Of a stretch of 64,000 nucleotides of DNA, positions 1 to 12,864 are shown one piece after another. Each line of letters begins with the position of its first letter. The stretch's first letter is position 1. The position numbers and the translations under genes are program-made. This stretch comes from Lysobacterales bacterium. Its GTDB lineage: Bacteria > Pseudomonadota > Gammaproteobacteria > Xanthomonadales > Wenzhouxiangellaceae. Location: assembly GCA_002722315.1 (NCBI GenBank), contig PBLG01000046.1, forward strand, positions 248,001-312,000, written 5' to 3'. A model generated the notes under the pieces. The model saw nothing but the letters and a program-made list of their open reading frames with translations, was not told where the DNA came from and ran no database searches.

Positions 1-140
1 GCGATCAGGCGCTTGAACTTCGCCGAGCCGGTGACGTTGGTACGCTCGCCTACGTTGACGAAGCCCAGATCCGGCGTGATCGTCAGCGGCTCCAGGCCGC
101 TCAAGCGCGTGTATCGTATCTGTTCCTGGCGTTGACTCAT
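1..140 (-). CDS. metH: Methionine synthase, C-terminal half (pterin-/cobalamin-binding part), partial at window edge
   Basis: Reverse-strand translation from ATG at 140: [63 protein letters not shown] is the MetH pterin-binding domain signature. Confidence 0.85.
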   Translation of the reverse strand, partial: MSQRQEQIRYTRLSGLEPLTITPDLGFVNVGERTNVTGSAKFKRLI

Positions 141-186
141 GTATTCCTCGTGTTACCGAATTTCAATTCGGAATTTTGAAAACGTT

Positions 187-308
187 TGCCGCGGATTGGC
201 GCGGATGGACGCGGATGAAATGCAATTGAAAACAGACATAAAAGGAAGCCTTTGGCCTTTTCCGGTCTTGCGGCCTTCATCCGCGTTCATCTGCGCAGAT
301 CCGCGGCA
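187..308. repeat. Long imperfect inverted repeat (33-bp arms, 56-nt loop) between the two metH genes
   Basis: Left arm 187-219 TGCCGCGGATTGGCGCGGATGGACGCGGATGAA; reverse complement of right arm 276-308 is TGCCGCGGATCTGCGCAGATGAACGCGGATGAA (29/33 identical). Confidence 0.9.
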
Positions 309-339
309 GAAAGCCACTTGTCCGCGGCCGAAATTATCT

Positions 340-1380
340 TCAGGCCGCCTTGCGTTCCTTCGGCTTGCGCGGCTGGAAGGGTTCGATCGCCTTGCCGATG
401 GCTTCCAGGTGCGCCGGGGTGGTGCCGCAGCAGCCGCCGATGATGTTGACCAGGCCGTCCTCGGCGTAGGTCTTGACGATCTCGGCCATTTCTTCCGGGC
501 TCTGGTCGTATTCGCCGAACTCGTTCGGCAGACCGGCGTTGGGATGCGCGGTAACCAGGCACTCGGCGACCCTGGACAGATCCTCGATGTGCTTCTTGAG
601 CTGGTCGGCGCCAAGGGCACAGTTGAAGCCGACGCCGGTCGGGCTTGCGTGGCGGACCGAGTAATAGAAAGCTTCGGGCGTCTGGCCCGACAGCGTGCGT
701 CCGCTGGCGTCGGTGATCGTTCCGGAAATCAGCACCGGCCAGCGTTCGCCGCGGCGGTCGAATTCTTCTTCGATGGCGAAGATGGCGGCCTTGGCGTTCA
801 GCGTGTCGAATATGGTCTCGACCATCAGCAGATCCGCGCCGCCGTCCAGAAGCCCGCGTACCGCCTCGGTATAGGTTCCGACCAGGTCGTCGAACGTGAC
901 CTTGCGATAACCGGGGCTGGAAACGTCCGGCGAGATCGAAGCGGTCTGGTTGGTCGGTCCGATCGTGCCGACGACGAAGCGCGGCCTGTCCGGCGTTTCC
1001 GCCTCGATTTCGTCGCAGGCCTCGCGGGCAATCTTCGCGGCCTCGAAATTGATCTCCTCGGAGACTTCCTCCAGCGAATAGTCGGCCTGGCTGATCCTGT
1101 TGGCGTTGAACGTGTTGGTCTCGACCAGGTCGCAGCCGACCGCCATGAAATCCTTGTGGATCTTCTTGATCAGGTCGGGCCGGGTCAGCGTCAGAAGGTC
1201 GTTGTTGCCCTTGAGGTCGTCTTCATGATCGGCGAATCGCTCGCCGCGAAAATCTTCCTCGTCGAGCTTCTCGCCCTGGATCATGGTGCCCATGGCGCCG
1301 TCGAGCAAGAGGATACGGTTGTCCAGCGCGTCGAACATCTTTTCCACGCGCTCCGGGTTGTGCCATTTGAGATGATTCAT
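340..1380 (-). CDS. metH: Homocysteine S-methyltransferase domain protein (N-terminal half of split MetH)
   Basis: [35 protein letters not shown]...[12 protein letters not shown]...[17 protein letters not shown]; zinc-site GGCCGT motif. Start at ATG 1380, overlapping the upstream gene stop. Confidence 0.92.
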   Translation of the reverse strand: MNHLKWHNPERVEKMFDALDNRILLLDGAMGTMIQGEKLDEEDFRGERFADHEDDLKGNNDLLTLTRPDLIKKIHKDFMAVGCDLVETNTFNANRISQADYSLEEVSEEINFEAAKIAREACDEIEAETPDRPRFVVGTIGPTNQTASISPDVSSPGYRKVTFDDLVGTYTEAVRGLLDGGADLLMVETIFDTLNAKAAIFAIEEEFDRRGERWPVLISGTITDASGRTLSGQTPEAFYYSVRHASPTGVGFNCALGADQLKKHIEDLSRVAECLVTAHPNAGLPNEFGEYDQSPEEMAEIVKTYAEDGLVNIIGGCCGTTPAHLEAIGKAIEPFQPRKPKERKAA

Positions 1381-2270
1381 GTCTGCCTTGCTAGTAACGT
1401 GATGATTTCGAAGTTCGGGGGTTTCTTTTCCACCGACGTGATTTCGCAGAAGTCGATTTCGAGTCCGGTCGCCGAGACCAGCTCCGCGAGCTGGGCGGGC
1501 GCAAACCCGCGGTTGACGTGCCCGTAGGCCTCGACCTGCGCGGTGTGGCGGTGACGCGCCAGCGTTGCGGCAATCAGTCGGCCGCCGTCGGCGACCACCC
1601 TGGCCGCCTCGGCCACGACCCGCCCGGGCGTCTTGCTGTAGGTGAGCGCATGCAGCAGCAACACCGTGTCGAAACTGCCGTCGTCGAAGGGCAGGGCGTG
1701 CATGTCGCCGTGGTGGAAGCGGACGTTGTCGAAGTCGGCAACGCGCTTCTGGCCGGCTTCGACCACCCTGGGCGAGACGTCGATGCAATCTATTGACTCG
1801 GCCCGCGAATGGAGCAGTTCGCCGATTACCCCGTCGCCTGAAGCGATGTCCAGGACACGGCCCGGCGATACCAACTGCACGATCGCCCGGGCGGTCGCTT
1901 CCCAGGTCCGGCCGGGTGAATAATGGCGCTCCATGTCCCCGGCGACGGCGTCGGGCCAGTGTTTGCCGGAGGCGCGCTCGGCCATGACATCGGGCAGGCG
2001 CTCGGCGTCGGCCTGCACCTGCGGATCGTCCAGGCGAGCGCGAAGCATTCGCCAGAACTGGGAGATCTCGCACGCCTGATCGCCGGTCATCGAGCGGTAA
2101 TAGACCGAAACGCCTTCGCGCCGGTCGGCGACCAGGCCCGCTTCGCGCAGCCGGGCAAGGTGGGTCGACACGCGCGGCTGCGCCAGGCGCGTGATTCGCG
2201 CCAGCTCGGCAACGGTCAGTTCCTCGATGTCCAGAAGCGCCAGGAGTCGCAGGCGGGTGGCATCACCCAA
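1377..2270 (-). CDS. ArsR-family HTH fused to SAM-dependent methyltransferase (SahR-like regulator)
   Basis: N-term [46 protein letters not shown] (ArsR wHTH), C-term [15 protein letters not shown] (SAM motif I). True start uncertain: the ORF is open upstream to a TAA with no ATG. Confidence 0.85.
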   Translation of the reverse strand: MGDATRLRLLALLDIEELTVAELARITRLAQPRVSTHLARLREAGLVADRREGVSVYYRSMTGDQACEISQFWRMLRARLDDPQVQADAERLPDVMAERASGKHWPDAVAGDMERHYSPGRTWEATARAIVQLVSPGRVLDIASGDGVIGELLHSRAESIDCIDVSPRVVEAGQKRVADFDNVRFHHGDMHALPFDDGSFDTVLLLHALTYSKTPGRVVAEAARVVADGGRLIAATLARHRHTAQVEAYGHVNRGFAPAQLAELVSATGLEIDFCEITSVEKKPPNFEIITLLARQT

Positions 2271-2309
2271 CAGGCTGCAGTGGCGCCCGATCAGCTCGAG
2301 CTCGATAAC

Positions 2310-2339
2310 AATATCCTTTTATCTCGATTGAAAGATATT
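2310..2339. promoter_or_regulatory. Candidate operator upstream of the ArsR-MTase/metH genes
   Basis: AATATCcTT...AAaGATATT imperfect dyad (2310-2318 / 2331-2339) just upstream of the regulator start. Confidence 0.45.
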
Positions 2340-2424
2340 TAAACAGGATAGCGGTCTGACGGCTATTTTTCAAGCTTGCAGGCGATTGCTGCGGGAGTGG
2401 GTGAGCGCGCTCGCGCCGGCAGGC

Positions 2425-3192
2425 TCAGCCGGCGTCCTTCCAGCGCCTGATGACGCCGAAAACCGCCGAGGGCGAATCGGCCCGACCCGGCTCGCGTCGC
2501 TGTGCCGCCGAGATTACGGCCCGATCGCGCGTACGCATGAACGGGTTGAAGGACTTTTCGGCTCCAATCGTGCTCGGCAGCGTTACCCGATCATGCTTGC
2601 GCAACTCGGCAACCTGTTCGCAGCGTTCGGCCAGCGCCGGATTCTCCGGCTCCACCTTGCGCGCGAAGCTGCAGTTCGATTCGGTGTATTCGTGGGCGCA
2701 GTAGACCCGGGTCGAGTCGGGCAGGGCGGCGAACTTGTCGATCGAATCCTGCATCTGCGCCGGTGTACCTTCGAACAGGCGCCCGCAGCCGGCCGAAAAC
2801 AGCGTATCCCCGCAAAAAAGCAGGCCGTGGCCGTGGAAAGCAATGTGGCTGGTGGTGTGGCCGGGCGTTTCAAGCACACTGAAGGCCAGGTCGAGTTCGT
2901 CGATGGCGACCGAATCGCCTTCGCCGACCAGACGCAGGCTTCGCGGCATCCGCGGGTCGTCGGGGCCCCAGGCGGGCGCCGGGTGTAGCGCGCGGATCTC
3001 GTCGACACCCCCGACGTGATCGTGGTGGTGATGCGTCAGCAGAAGCCCCGCGAGCCGGAGTTGATGACGATCCAGGAACGCCAGCGTCCCGGAAGATTCG
3101 CCCGGATCCACGATCACACAGTGCCGGCCGTCGTGAACAGCCCAGATATAATTGTCGCTGAACGCCTTGATTGCCTCGATCTGGATGGTCAC
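2425..3192 (-). CDS. gloB: Hydroxyacylglutathione hydrolase (glyoxalase II)
   Basis: IEAIKAFSDNYIWAVHD, THHHHDHVGG, FCGDTLFSAGCGRLFEGT, VYCAHEYTESN; GTG start at 3192 inferred. Confidence 0.92.
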   Translation of the reverse strand: MTIQIEAIKAFSDNYIWAVHDGRHCVIVDPGESSGTLAFLDRHQLRLAGLLLTHHHHDHVGGVDEIRALHPAPAWGPDDPRMPRSLRLVGEGDSVAIDELDLAFSVLETPGHTTSHIAFHGHGLLFCGDTLFSAGCGRLFEGTPAQMQDSIDKFAALPDSTRVYCAHEYTESNCSFARKVEPENPALAERCEQVAELRKHDRVTLPSTIGAEKSFNPFMRTRDRAVISAAQRREPGRADSPSAVFGVIRRWKDAG

Positions 3193-3260
3193 TGCAGCCC
3201 TCCTGGCGAAAATATGCAAATCTTGGCCTTGAATTGTACCGACCGCAACGGAATGCCTGA

Positions 3261-3860
3261 ATGATCGCTGGATTCGCCAGACTTCAGAACGCCGAGAACG
3301 CGCTGGTGCCGCGGTTGATTTCCGACGCCGGCGTTGACTGGCTGGTCGAATGCGCGCCGGCGGCCAGTCCGTCGCCGGCGATTCGGGCGCCGCGGCACAG
3401 AATGCTCCAGGATGCGGGCGGATGGGTCTGGCCGTGCCGCCTGCAGGCCGACCTGCTTCCGTTTGCCAGCGACAGCCTGCCGGCCGTCGTGCTGCGCCAC
3501 CTGTTCTGGCTCGATTCCGGCAATGCGCTGCTGGCCGAGAGCATTCGCTGCCTCAAGCCGGGCGGTCTGCTGGTGTCGATCTCGGCCAATCCGTGGCACC
3601 GGTGCAGTTGGCAGGAGTTGGGGCGCAACACGCTGCAGCTTCCCGCCTGGCCGAGGTTCCTGATGCAGCATGCGCGCCATCAGTTGTTGCTGCAATACCC
3701 CGCGCGCCAGCAATGGCGTGGATTCATTCCCGGCGTGGCGCCGCTGCTGGTGGTCGTGGCCCGCAAACCGCCGCGTGCGGCGCCCGTCGAGCGGCTTCGG
3801 ATGCGACGGGCTGTGCGCTCGCACGGCCGCGCCGTGCCCACGAGCTGTCGCGCGGCGTGA
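3261..3860 (+). CDS. SAM-dependent methyltransferase-like protein
   Basis: [42 protein letters not shown] (class I MTase motifs); lies between gloB and rnhA. Confidence 0.65.
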   Translation: MIAGFARLQNAENALVPRLISDAGVDWLVECAPAASPSPAIRAPRHRMLQDAGGWVWPCRLQADLLPFASDSLPAVVLRHLFWLDSGNALLAESIRCLKPGGLLVSISANPWHRCSWQELGRNTLQLPAWPRFLMQHARHQLLLQYPARQQWRGFIPGVAPLLVVVARKPPRAAPVERLRMRRAVRSHGRAVPTSCRAA

Positions 3861-4294
3861 GTTCCGGAACTGTAGAAATCTGGACCGATGGCGCCTGTCG
3901 CGGCAATCCCGGACCGGGCGGCTGGGGCGCGGTGCTTCGCTTCAACGGCAGCGAGAAGGAGCTTTCCGGCGGCGAGCGGGAGACGACCAACAACCGGATG
4001 GAGCTGATGGCGGCGATTCAGGCGCTGGAAACGCTCAAGCGACCATGCCGCGTTCACCTGACGACGGATTCGAATTACGTTCGCCAGGGAATCACTGAAT
4101 GGCTCCCGCGCTGGCGCGCCAACGGCTGGCGCACGGCCGCACGCAAGCCGGTCAAGAACGCCGACCTCTGGCAGCGCCTGGCGGATGCCGCCGAACGGCA
4201 CGAGGTCAAGTGGTCGTGGGTCCGGGGGCACTCCGGTCACCCGGAGAACGAGCGCGCCGACGGCCTGGCGACCGCGGCCGCGGCCCGCTTCTGA
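3857..4294 (+). CDS. rnhA: Ribonuclease HI
   Basis: [22 protein letters not shown]...[16 protein letters not shown]...[21 protein letters not shown] start overlaps upstream stop. Confidence 0.95.
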   Translation: MSSGTVEIWTDGACRGNPGPGGWGAVLRFNGSEKELSGGERETTNNRMELMAAIQALETLKRPCRVHLTTDSNYVRQGITEWLPRWRANGWRTAARKPVKNADLWQRLADAAERHEVKWSWVRGHSGHPENERADGLATAAAARF

Positions 4295-4357
4295 ACGCCG
4301 CCCGCTCGTCCGCGCAACCGTCGGGCAGGCCGTGAAGACATTCGAGAGGATAATTTG

Positions 4358-5098
4358 ATGCGCCAGATCGTGCTGGATACCGAAACCACCGGCCTCGAAC
4401 CCGAAGAGGGGCACCGGATCATCGAGATCGGATGCCTGGAACTGATCGACCGCCGGCTTTCCGGACGCCAGTTTCACCGCTACATAAACCCGGAGCGCCC
4501 GGTGGAATCCGACGCGCTGGGCGTGCATGGACTCAGCGATGATTTTCTCGCCGACAAGCCGAGATTCGAGGAGATCGCCGAGGAGTTCATGGACTTCATC
4601 CGCGGCGCCGAACTGCTGATTCACAACGCATCGTTCGACGTCGGCTTTCTCGACAGCGAACTTGCCCGCCTTGAAGGCGCGCCCAGAGTGACCGAGATGG
4701 CCGAGGTCCTGGATACGCTGACGCTGGCGCGCGAGTTGCACCCGGGCCAGCGCAACAGCCTGGATGCGCTGTGCCGGCGCTACGAGGTGGACAATTCCAA
4801 TCGTTCGCTGCACGGGGCGCTGCTGGATTCGGAACTGCTGGCCGAGGTCTACCTGCTGATGACCGGCGGCCAGGTTGCGCTGGGACTGGATCTCGATGGC
4901 GGCGCGACCCCCGTGGCGGATCCTTCGGTGCCCGCATTCGACGCCAGTCGGCTCGTGCGCAAGCTGGCCGGGGACGCCGAAATCCAGGCGCACCGCGCCC
5001 TGCTCGACAAGATCGGCAAGGCTGCAGGAGACGGCGGTTGCTTGTGGGACAGGCTTGAAGCGGCCGGCGAAGCCGCCCCGGCTTCGAAACAGAGTTGA
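4358..5098 (+). CDS. dnaQ: DNA polymerase III epsilon subunit (3'-5' exonuclease)
   Basis: MRQIVLDTETTGLEPEEGHRIIEIGCLELIDRRLSG; ExoI-III motifs, HNASFDVGFLDSEL. Confidence 0.95.
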   Translation: MRQIVLDTETTGLEPEEGHRIIEIGCLELIDRRLSGRQFHRYINPERPVESDALGVHGLSDDFLADKPRFEEIAEEFMDFIRGAELLIHNASFDVGFLDSELARLEGAPRVTEMAEVLDTLTLARELHPGQRNSLDALCRRYEVDNSNRSLHGALLDSELLAEVYLLMTGGQVALGLDLDGGATPVADPSVPAFDASRLVRKLAGDAEIQAHRALLDKIGKAAGDGGCLWDRLEAAGEAAPASKQS

Positions 5099-5105
5099 GA
5101 TTCCA

Positions 5106-6077
5106 TTGACACGGCAGCAGGCTTCCCGGTCGACCTTGCCGCCGTCGGTGGTCATCTGCGGCCCCACCGCGGCCGGAAAGACCGAGATCGCACTCGAAAT
5201 CGCCCGTCGATTGCCGGTCAGGCTGATCAGTGCCGACTCGGTGCAGGTCTATCGTGGCATGGACATCGGCACGGCAAAACCCGACGCGAGAACGCTGGCG
5301 GAATTTCCGCACGCGCTGATCGACATACGCGACCCGGAGGAGGGGTACTCGGCGGCCGAATTCGCCGACGATGCGGGCGCCGAAATGGCTTCGGCGTGGT
5401 CCGGGGGTGCGTTGCCGGTGGTCGTCGGCGGCACCGCGCTCTACCTTCGCGCTCTGCGCTACGGACTTGACGCGATGCCGTCGGCCGATGCGGCGCTTCG
5501 GCAGCGTATTGCCGACGAGGCCGAGGCGGTTGGGTGGCCCGCGATGCACGGACGGCTGGCGAAGCTCGATCCGCAGTCGGGCCGACGCATCCGGGTCAGC
5601 GATCCGCAGCGGATTCAGCGGGCGCTGGAGATCTGCCTGGCAAGCGGCCGCCCGGCCAGCAGCTTCCACCGGGGGCGGGGGCCCGATCGCCTGGTGGACA
5701 GCCTGTTTCTGGTGGTGTCGCCGGCGGATCGCGACCAGTTGCACAACCGGATCGAGGCCCGCTGGTCTCGAATGCTGGAGCTCGGGCTCGTCGACGAGGT
5801 CGAGCGCTTGCTGAAGCGTCCGGGCCTGTCGCGCAGATCGATGGCGTTGCGCGCGGTGGGCTACCGCCAGACCCTCGGCTATCTCGATGGCGCCCTGGCC
5901 CGGGAGGACCTGGTAGACCGGGCCAGCGCCGCGACGCGCCAGTTGGCCAAGCGCCAGCTGACCGCGTTCCGAAAATGGACGGGAGGAATGTGGTATGACC
6001 CGTTGAATATTCGAACAATCGACCGCATAATCAAGCGGGTAAGCAGGTTCGGTGCGGCGAAGGGGATCGCACCATGA
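5106..6077 (+). CDS. miaA: tRNA dimethylallyltransferase
   Basis: VVICGPTAAGKTEIALEIARRLPVRLISADSVQVYRGMDIGTAKP; TTG start at 5106 inferred. Confidence 0.93.
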   Translation: MTRQQASRSTLPPSVVICGPTAAGKTEIALEIARRLPVRLISADSVQVYRGMDIGTAKPDARTLAEFPHALIDIRDPEEGYSAAEFADDAGAEMASAWSGGALPVVVGGTALYLRALRYGLDAMPSADAALRQRIADEAEAVGWPAMHGRLAKLDPQSGRRIRVSDPQRIQRALEICLASGRPASSFHRGRGPDRLVDSLFLVVSPADRDQLHNRIEARWSRMLELGLVDEVERLLKRPGLSRRSMALRAVGYRQTLGYLDGALAREDLVDRASAATRQLAKRQLTAFRKWTGGMWYDPLNIRTIDRIIKRVSRFGAAKGIAP

Positions 6078-6233
6078 GCAAATTCGAATATGGGGCGAGG
6101 GGCCGGCGATCGAATCGAGCCGGGTCGGACACCGGGCACTCTCGGAACAGTCCGTCGTCGGCCGCCAGTCGGATGATCAGCAAGGCATTCACGACAGACC
6201 CGCGATAATCAGGGCAACCAAGGAGAACTACAA

Positions 6234-6479
6234 ATGTCAGGCAAGGGTCAATCACTTCAGGATCCGTATCTCAATGCGCTGCGCAAGGAGCGCGTTCCGG
6301 TATCGGTATTCCTGGTCAACGGGATCAAGCTGCAGGGGCAGATCGAGTCGTTCGACAACTTCGTCGTGCTGCTGAAGAATTCGGTTAGCCAGATGATCTA
6401 CAAGCACGCCATTTCCACCGTGGTCCCGGCGCGCAACGTCCGCATCGCGCCGCCTCAGGAAGATCAAGACGCCGATTGA
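6234..6479 (+). CDS. hfq: RNA chaperone Hfq
   Basis: [63 protein letters not shown]. Confidence 0.97.
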   Translation: MSGKGQSLQDPYLNALRKERVPVSVFLVNGIKLQGQIESFDNFVVLLKNSVSQMIYKHAISTVVPARNVRIAPPQEDQDAD

Positions 6480-7786
6480 CCCAGCCAAAGCCCAAGTCCG
6501 CCGCCCTCAGCGAGACAACCCGCGCCGTTCTCGTGCAGCCGGAGCTCGGAGGGCCCACGGCCGCCCGGGAAATAGAGGAATTCGAATCGCTTGCGCACGC
6601 CGCCGGCTGCGTCTCGTTGGGCGTCATCCGGGCGCCTCGTGCTCACGCCGACGCCAGGACCCTGGTCGGCAGCGGGAAGGTGGAGGAAATTGCCCAGGCC
6701 GTGCGCGACGGCGAGGCCTCCATCGTGCTGTTCAATCACCGGCTATCTCCGGTGCAGGAGCGCAATCTGAGCCGCGAACTCTGCGTTCCGGTGCTGGACA
6801 GAACGACGCTGATCCTCGATATCTTCGCCCAGCGGGCCCGATCCCACGAAGGCAAGCTGCAGGTCGAACTGGCCCAGTTGCAGCACTTGTCGACGCGGCT
6901 GGTCCGGGGCTGGACCCACCTGGAGCGGCAGCGCGGCGGTATCGGGATGCGGGGTCCGGGCGAGACCCAGCTCGAGACCGACCGCCGGTTGCTGGCCGGT
7001 CGGATAAGGCAACTCAACAGCCGGCTCGACCGTCTGGAACGACACCGTGCGCGTGGTCGCAAGGCGCGTGAGCGGGGCACTTTGCCGCTGGTTGCCCTGG
7101 TCGGGTACACCAACGCAGGCAAGTCGACGCTGTTCAATCGGATCACCGACGCCGACGTGGTCGTGCGCGACCAGCTGTTCGCAACCCTCGATCCCACCGT
7201 TCGGAAAATCCGGACCGAGCGGGGCGGCGAGGTGCTCGCAAGCGATACGGTCGGTTTCATCCAGGATCTGCCGCATGAACTGGTGGCCGCATTCAAGGCG
7301 ACGCTGGAGGAAACGCTTTCGGCATCGCTGGTCGTCCAGGTCGTGGATGCATCGGATCCGGAGCGCGGCGCGCACAGCGCCACGGTTGAGCAGGTCCTTT
7401 CGGACATCGGCGCGGCGGAATTGCCGAGGCTGACGGTTTACAACAAGATCGACCTCGTCGAAGGCAGTGCCGGTATCGAGCGCGACGAGCACGGACAGGT
7501 GATCCGGGTGTGGGTATCGGCCCGTACCGGAGAAGGCCTGGGCCTGTTGCTCGACGCGATCGGCGAGCGCATCGGACAGGGCAGGATTCAGGCCGAGGTG
7601 CAGCTGCCTGCGGGTCTGCAAAAGCTCAGGTCGCAGCTCTACAAGCTGGGGGCGATTCAATCGGAATCGGTGGAAGACGACGGCTCGAGTCTGCTTCGGC
7701 TCGATCTCACCCTTCGCGACGCCCGGGAGCTCGAGCGAATGGGTGGTGCCGGGGGCACGTGGATTCACCAACACCTGCTAAAATGA
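6476..7786 (+). CDS. hflX: Ribosome-associated GTPase HflX
   Basis: [40 protein letters not shown] start overlaps hfq stop (TTGA). Confidence 0.95.
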   Translation: MTQPKPKSAALSETTRAVLVQPELGGPTAAREIEEFESLAHAAGCVSLGVIRAPRAHADARTLVGSGKVEEIAQAVRDGEASIVLFNHRLSPVQERNLSRELCVPVLDRTTLILDIFAQRARSHEGKLQVELAQLQHLSTRLVRGWTHLERQRGGIGMRGPGETQLETDRRLLAGRIRQLNSRLDRLERHRARGRKARERGTLPLVALVGYTNAGKSTLFNRITDADVVVRDQLFATLDPTVRKIRTERGGEVLASDTVGFIQDLPHELVAAFKATLEETLSASLVVQVVDASDPERGAHSATVEQVLSDIGAAELPRLTVYNKIDLVEGSAGIERDEHGQVIRVWVSARTGEGLGLLLDAIGERIGQGRIQAEVQLPAGLQKLRSQLYKLGAIQSESVEDDGSSLLRLDLTLRDARELERMGGAGGTWIHQHLLK

Positions 7787-7878
7787 ATTTTTTGCCGGCT
7801 GCTGCGATCGGAGCGTTCTACGCGCCCCTGGTCGAAGGTTGCAGTCGCGCTGGCGCATGTAACGTTACGGAGAACCAA

Positions 7879-9033
7879 ATGCCCTGGAATGAGCCCGGAC
7901 GCGGTGGTGGAAACGGAAAGGATCCCTGGAAGGGGGGCGGGCAGCAACCGCCTGACCTCGATGAGGTATTCGCCAACGTCCAGAAACGCCTGAAGAAGAT
8001 CATGGGCGGTGGAGGAGATGACGACGGCGGCAGTTCGCAGGGTCCGGGCAGCGGCCCCGGGATGGGCGCCATCATTGCCCTGGTGCTGGTGCTGGCCGGC
8101 ATCTGGACGGCCTGGAATTCGGTCCACATCATCGATGAGTCGGAACGCGGCGTCGTTCTGAGGTTCGGGGAATACACCCGGACGATGATGCCCGGCTTGC
8201 GATTCACTTTTCCCGCGCCTGTCGAAACCATCGAGAAGGTCAACGTCGCAGAGGTTCGTTCGCAGGAAAACCAGGCGCGAATGCTGACCAGCGACGAGAA
8301 CCTGATCGAGCTCGGTTTTGCGGTCCAGTATCGCGTGCTCGATCCGGCCAACTTCCTGTTCGAGGTAGAGCAACCGGAGGTCACCCTGGCGGAGGCGTCG
8401 GATAGCGCGATCCGCGAGGTCGTGGGCACCAACCAGATGGACTTCATCCTGGAGCAGGGTCGCGGCGAGATTGCCAGCGCCGCCCGCGAACTGCTGCAGC
8501 AAATCGTCGAGCGTTACGACGCCGGAATCGAAATCCTTTCGTTCAACCTCCAGCAGGTCCGCCCGCCGAACCAGGTGCAGGCCGCGTTCGACGACGTGGT
8601 GCGAGCGCGCGAAGACCAGGTGCGTTTCGCAAACGAAGCTCAGGCCTACGCCAACCAGGTCATCCCCGAAGCGCGAGGTCGTTCCGCGCGCATCATGGAA
8701 GAAGCGCAGGGTTACCGGGACTCGGTGATCGCACGGGCCGAAGGTGAGGCAGACCGGTTCGTAGCGGTATACGAGGAGTACGCCAAGGCTCCGGAAGTCA
8801 CACGCCAGCGCCTGTATCTCCAGGAACTCGAGGACCTCTATTCGAACACGCCGAAGGTACTGATCGACGCGGATTCGTCCAACAACCTGCTGTATCTCCC
8901 CCTGGACAGGCTTGGGGCTTCCGGCGGCACGCGAAGCATGCCACCGCCCCCGCTGATGTCGGCCGGAGAACGTGAAGGCCAGAACAGCACCGCGACGCAG
9001 ACCAGAACCCGGACCGGCCGGGAAGGACGCTAG
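7879..9033 (+). CDS. hflK: FtsH protease modulator HflK
   Basis: MPWNEPGRGGGNGKDPWKGGGQQPPDLDEVFANVQKRLKKI, SPFH/band-7 domain. Confidence 0.95.
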   Translation: MPWNEPGRGGGNGKDPWKGGGQQPPDLDEVFANVQKRLKKIMGGGGDDDGGSSQGPGSGPGMGAIIALVLVLAGIWTAWNSVHIIDESERGVVLRFGEYTRTMMPGLRFTFPAPVETIEKVNVAEVRSQENQARMLTSDENLIELGFAVQYRVLDPANFLFEVEQPEVTLAEASDSAIREVVGTNQMDFILEQGRGEIASAARELLQQIVERYDAGIEILSFNLQQVRPPNQVQAAFDDVVRAREDQVRFANEAQAYANQVIPEARGRSARIMEEAQGYRDSVIARAEGEADRFVAVYEEYAKAPEVTRQRLYLQELEDLYSNTPKVLIDADSSNNLLYLPLDRLGASGGTRSMPPPPLMSAGEREGQNSTATQTRTRTGREGR

Positions 9034-9036
9034 ACC

Positions 9037-9894
9037 ATGCGCATACTGATACCCATCCTGATCATCGCCGGCATCTTCACCGCGCTGCAGAGCGTGTTCA
9101 TCGTCAAGCAGACCGAGTACGCGATCAAGTTTCGTCTCGGCGAGGTCGTGCGGTCCGACTACGAACCCGGCTTGCACTTCAAGACGCCTTTCATCAACAA
9201 TGTGGTCAAGTTCGACCGGCGCCTTCAGCTGCTGGATATGCAGCCGGAGCAGATGAATACCGCAGAGCAGAAATACGTCGACGTCGATTACTACATCAAG
9301 TGGCAGATCGAGGACCCGAGGGAGTTCTACATCTCGACATCCGGCGGCGACTTCCGCATTGCGCGCACGCGACTGGCGCAGTTGATCCGCGACGACCTGC
9401 GCGAGGAATTCGCCCGGCGATCGCTCAATGAAGTGGTATCGATTCAGCGTCGCGACATGATGGAAGACCTGCTGCTGCAGGCAAGTCGCAGTGCCGAACA
9501 GTTCGGTATCGCGATCAACGACGTGCGTATCAAGAAGATCGAACTCACCGAAGAAGTCCTGGATTCGGTATTCAACCGGATGGAGACCCAGCGGACCGAA
9601 TACGCCAACGAACTGCGATCGCTGGGGCGTGAAAGAGCCGAAGAGATTCGCGCCGACGCCGACCGCCAGGTTCGCATCCTGCTGGCCGAGGCCGAGCGCG
9701 ACGCGGCACGGCTGCGAGGCGAGGGTGACGCCCAGGCCACTGCAACGTATGCCGCAGCGTACCAGCGCGACCCGGAGTTTTATTCATTCATTCGCAGCCT
9801 GGAAGCCTATCGCAACAGCTTCAGCGTTGACGGCGACATGCTCCTGCTCGACAGCGACTCGGATTTCTTCCGCTACATGGAACGCCGCGAGTAG
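9037..9894 (+). CDS. hflC: FtsH protease modulator HflC
   Basis: QSVFIVKQTEYAIKFRLGEVVRSDYEPGLHFKTPFINNV; follows hflK. Confidence 0.95.
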   Translation: MRILIPILIIAGIFTALQSVFIVKQTEYAIKFRLGEVVRSDYEPGLHFKTPFINNVVKFDRRLQLLDMQPEQMNTAEQKYVDVDYYIKWQIEDPREFYISTSGGDFRIARTRLAQLIRDDLREEFARRSLNEVVSIQRRDMMEDLLLQASRSAEQFGIAINDVRIKKIELTEEVLDSVFNRMETQRTEYANELRSLGRERAEEIRADADRQVRILLAEAERDAARLRGEGDAQATATYAAAYQRDPEFYSFIRSLEAYRNSFSVDGDMLLLDSDSDFFRYMERRE

Positions 9895-9918
9895 CGGCAT
9901 CAGACGGCCGAACCCGGC

Positions 9919-12854
<2,936 letters not shown>

Positions 12855-12864
12855 CGCCGAACGT

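Noticed and set aside
139-1527. 462-aa plus-strand ORF
   Set aside because: Antisense to the clearly recognisable N-terminal MetH gene.
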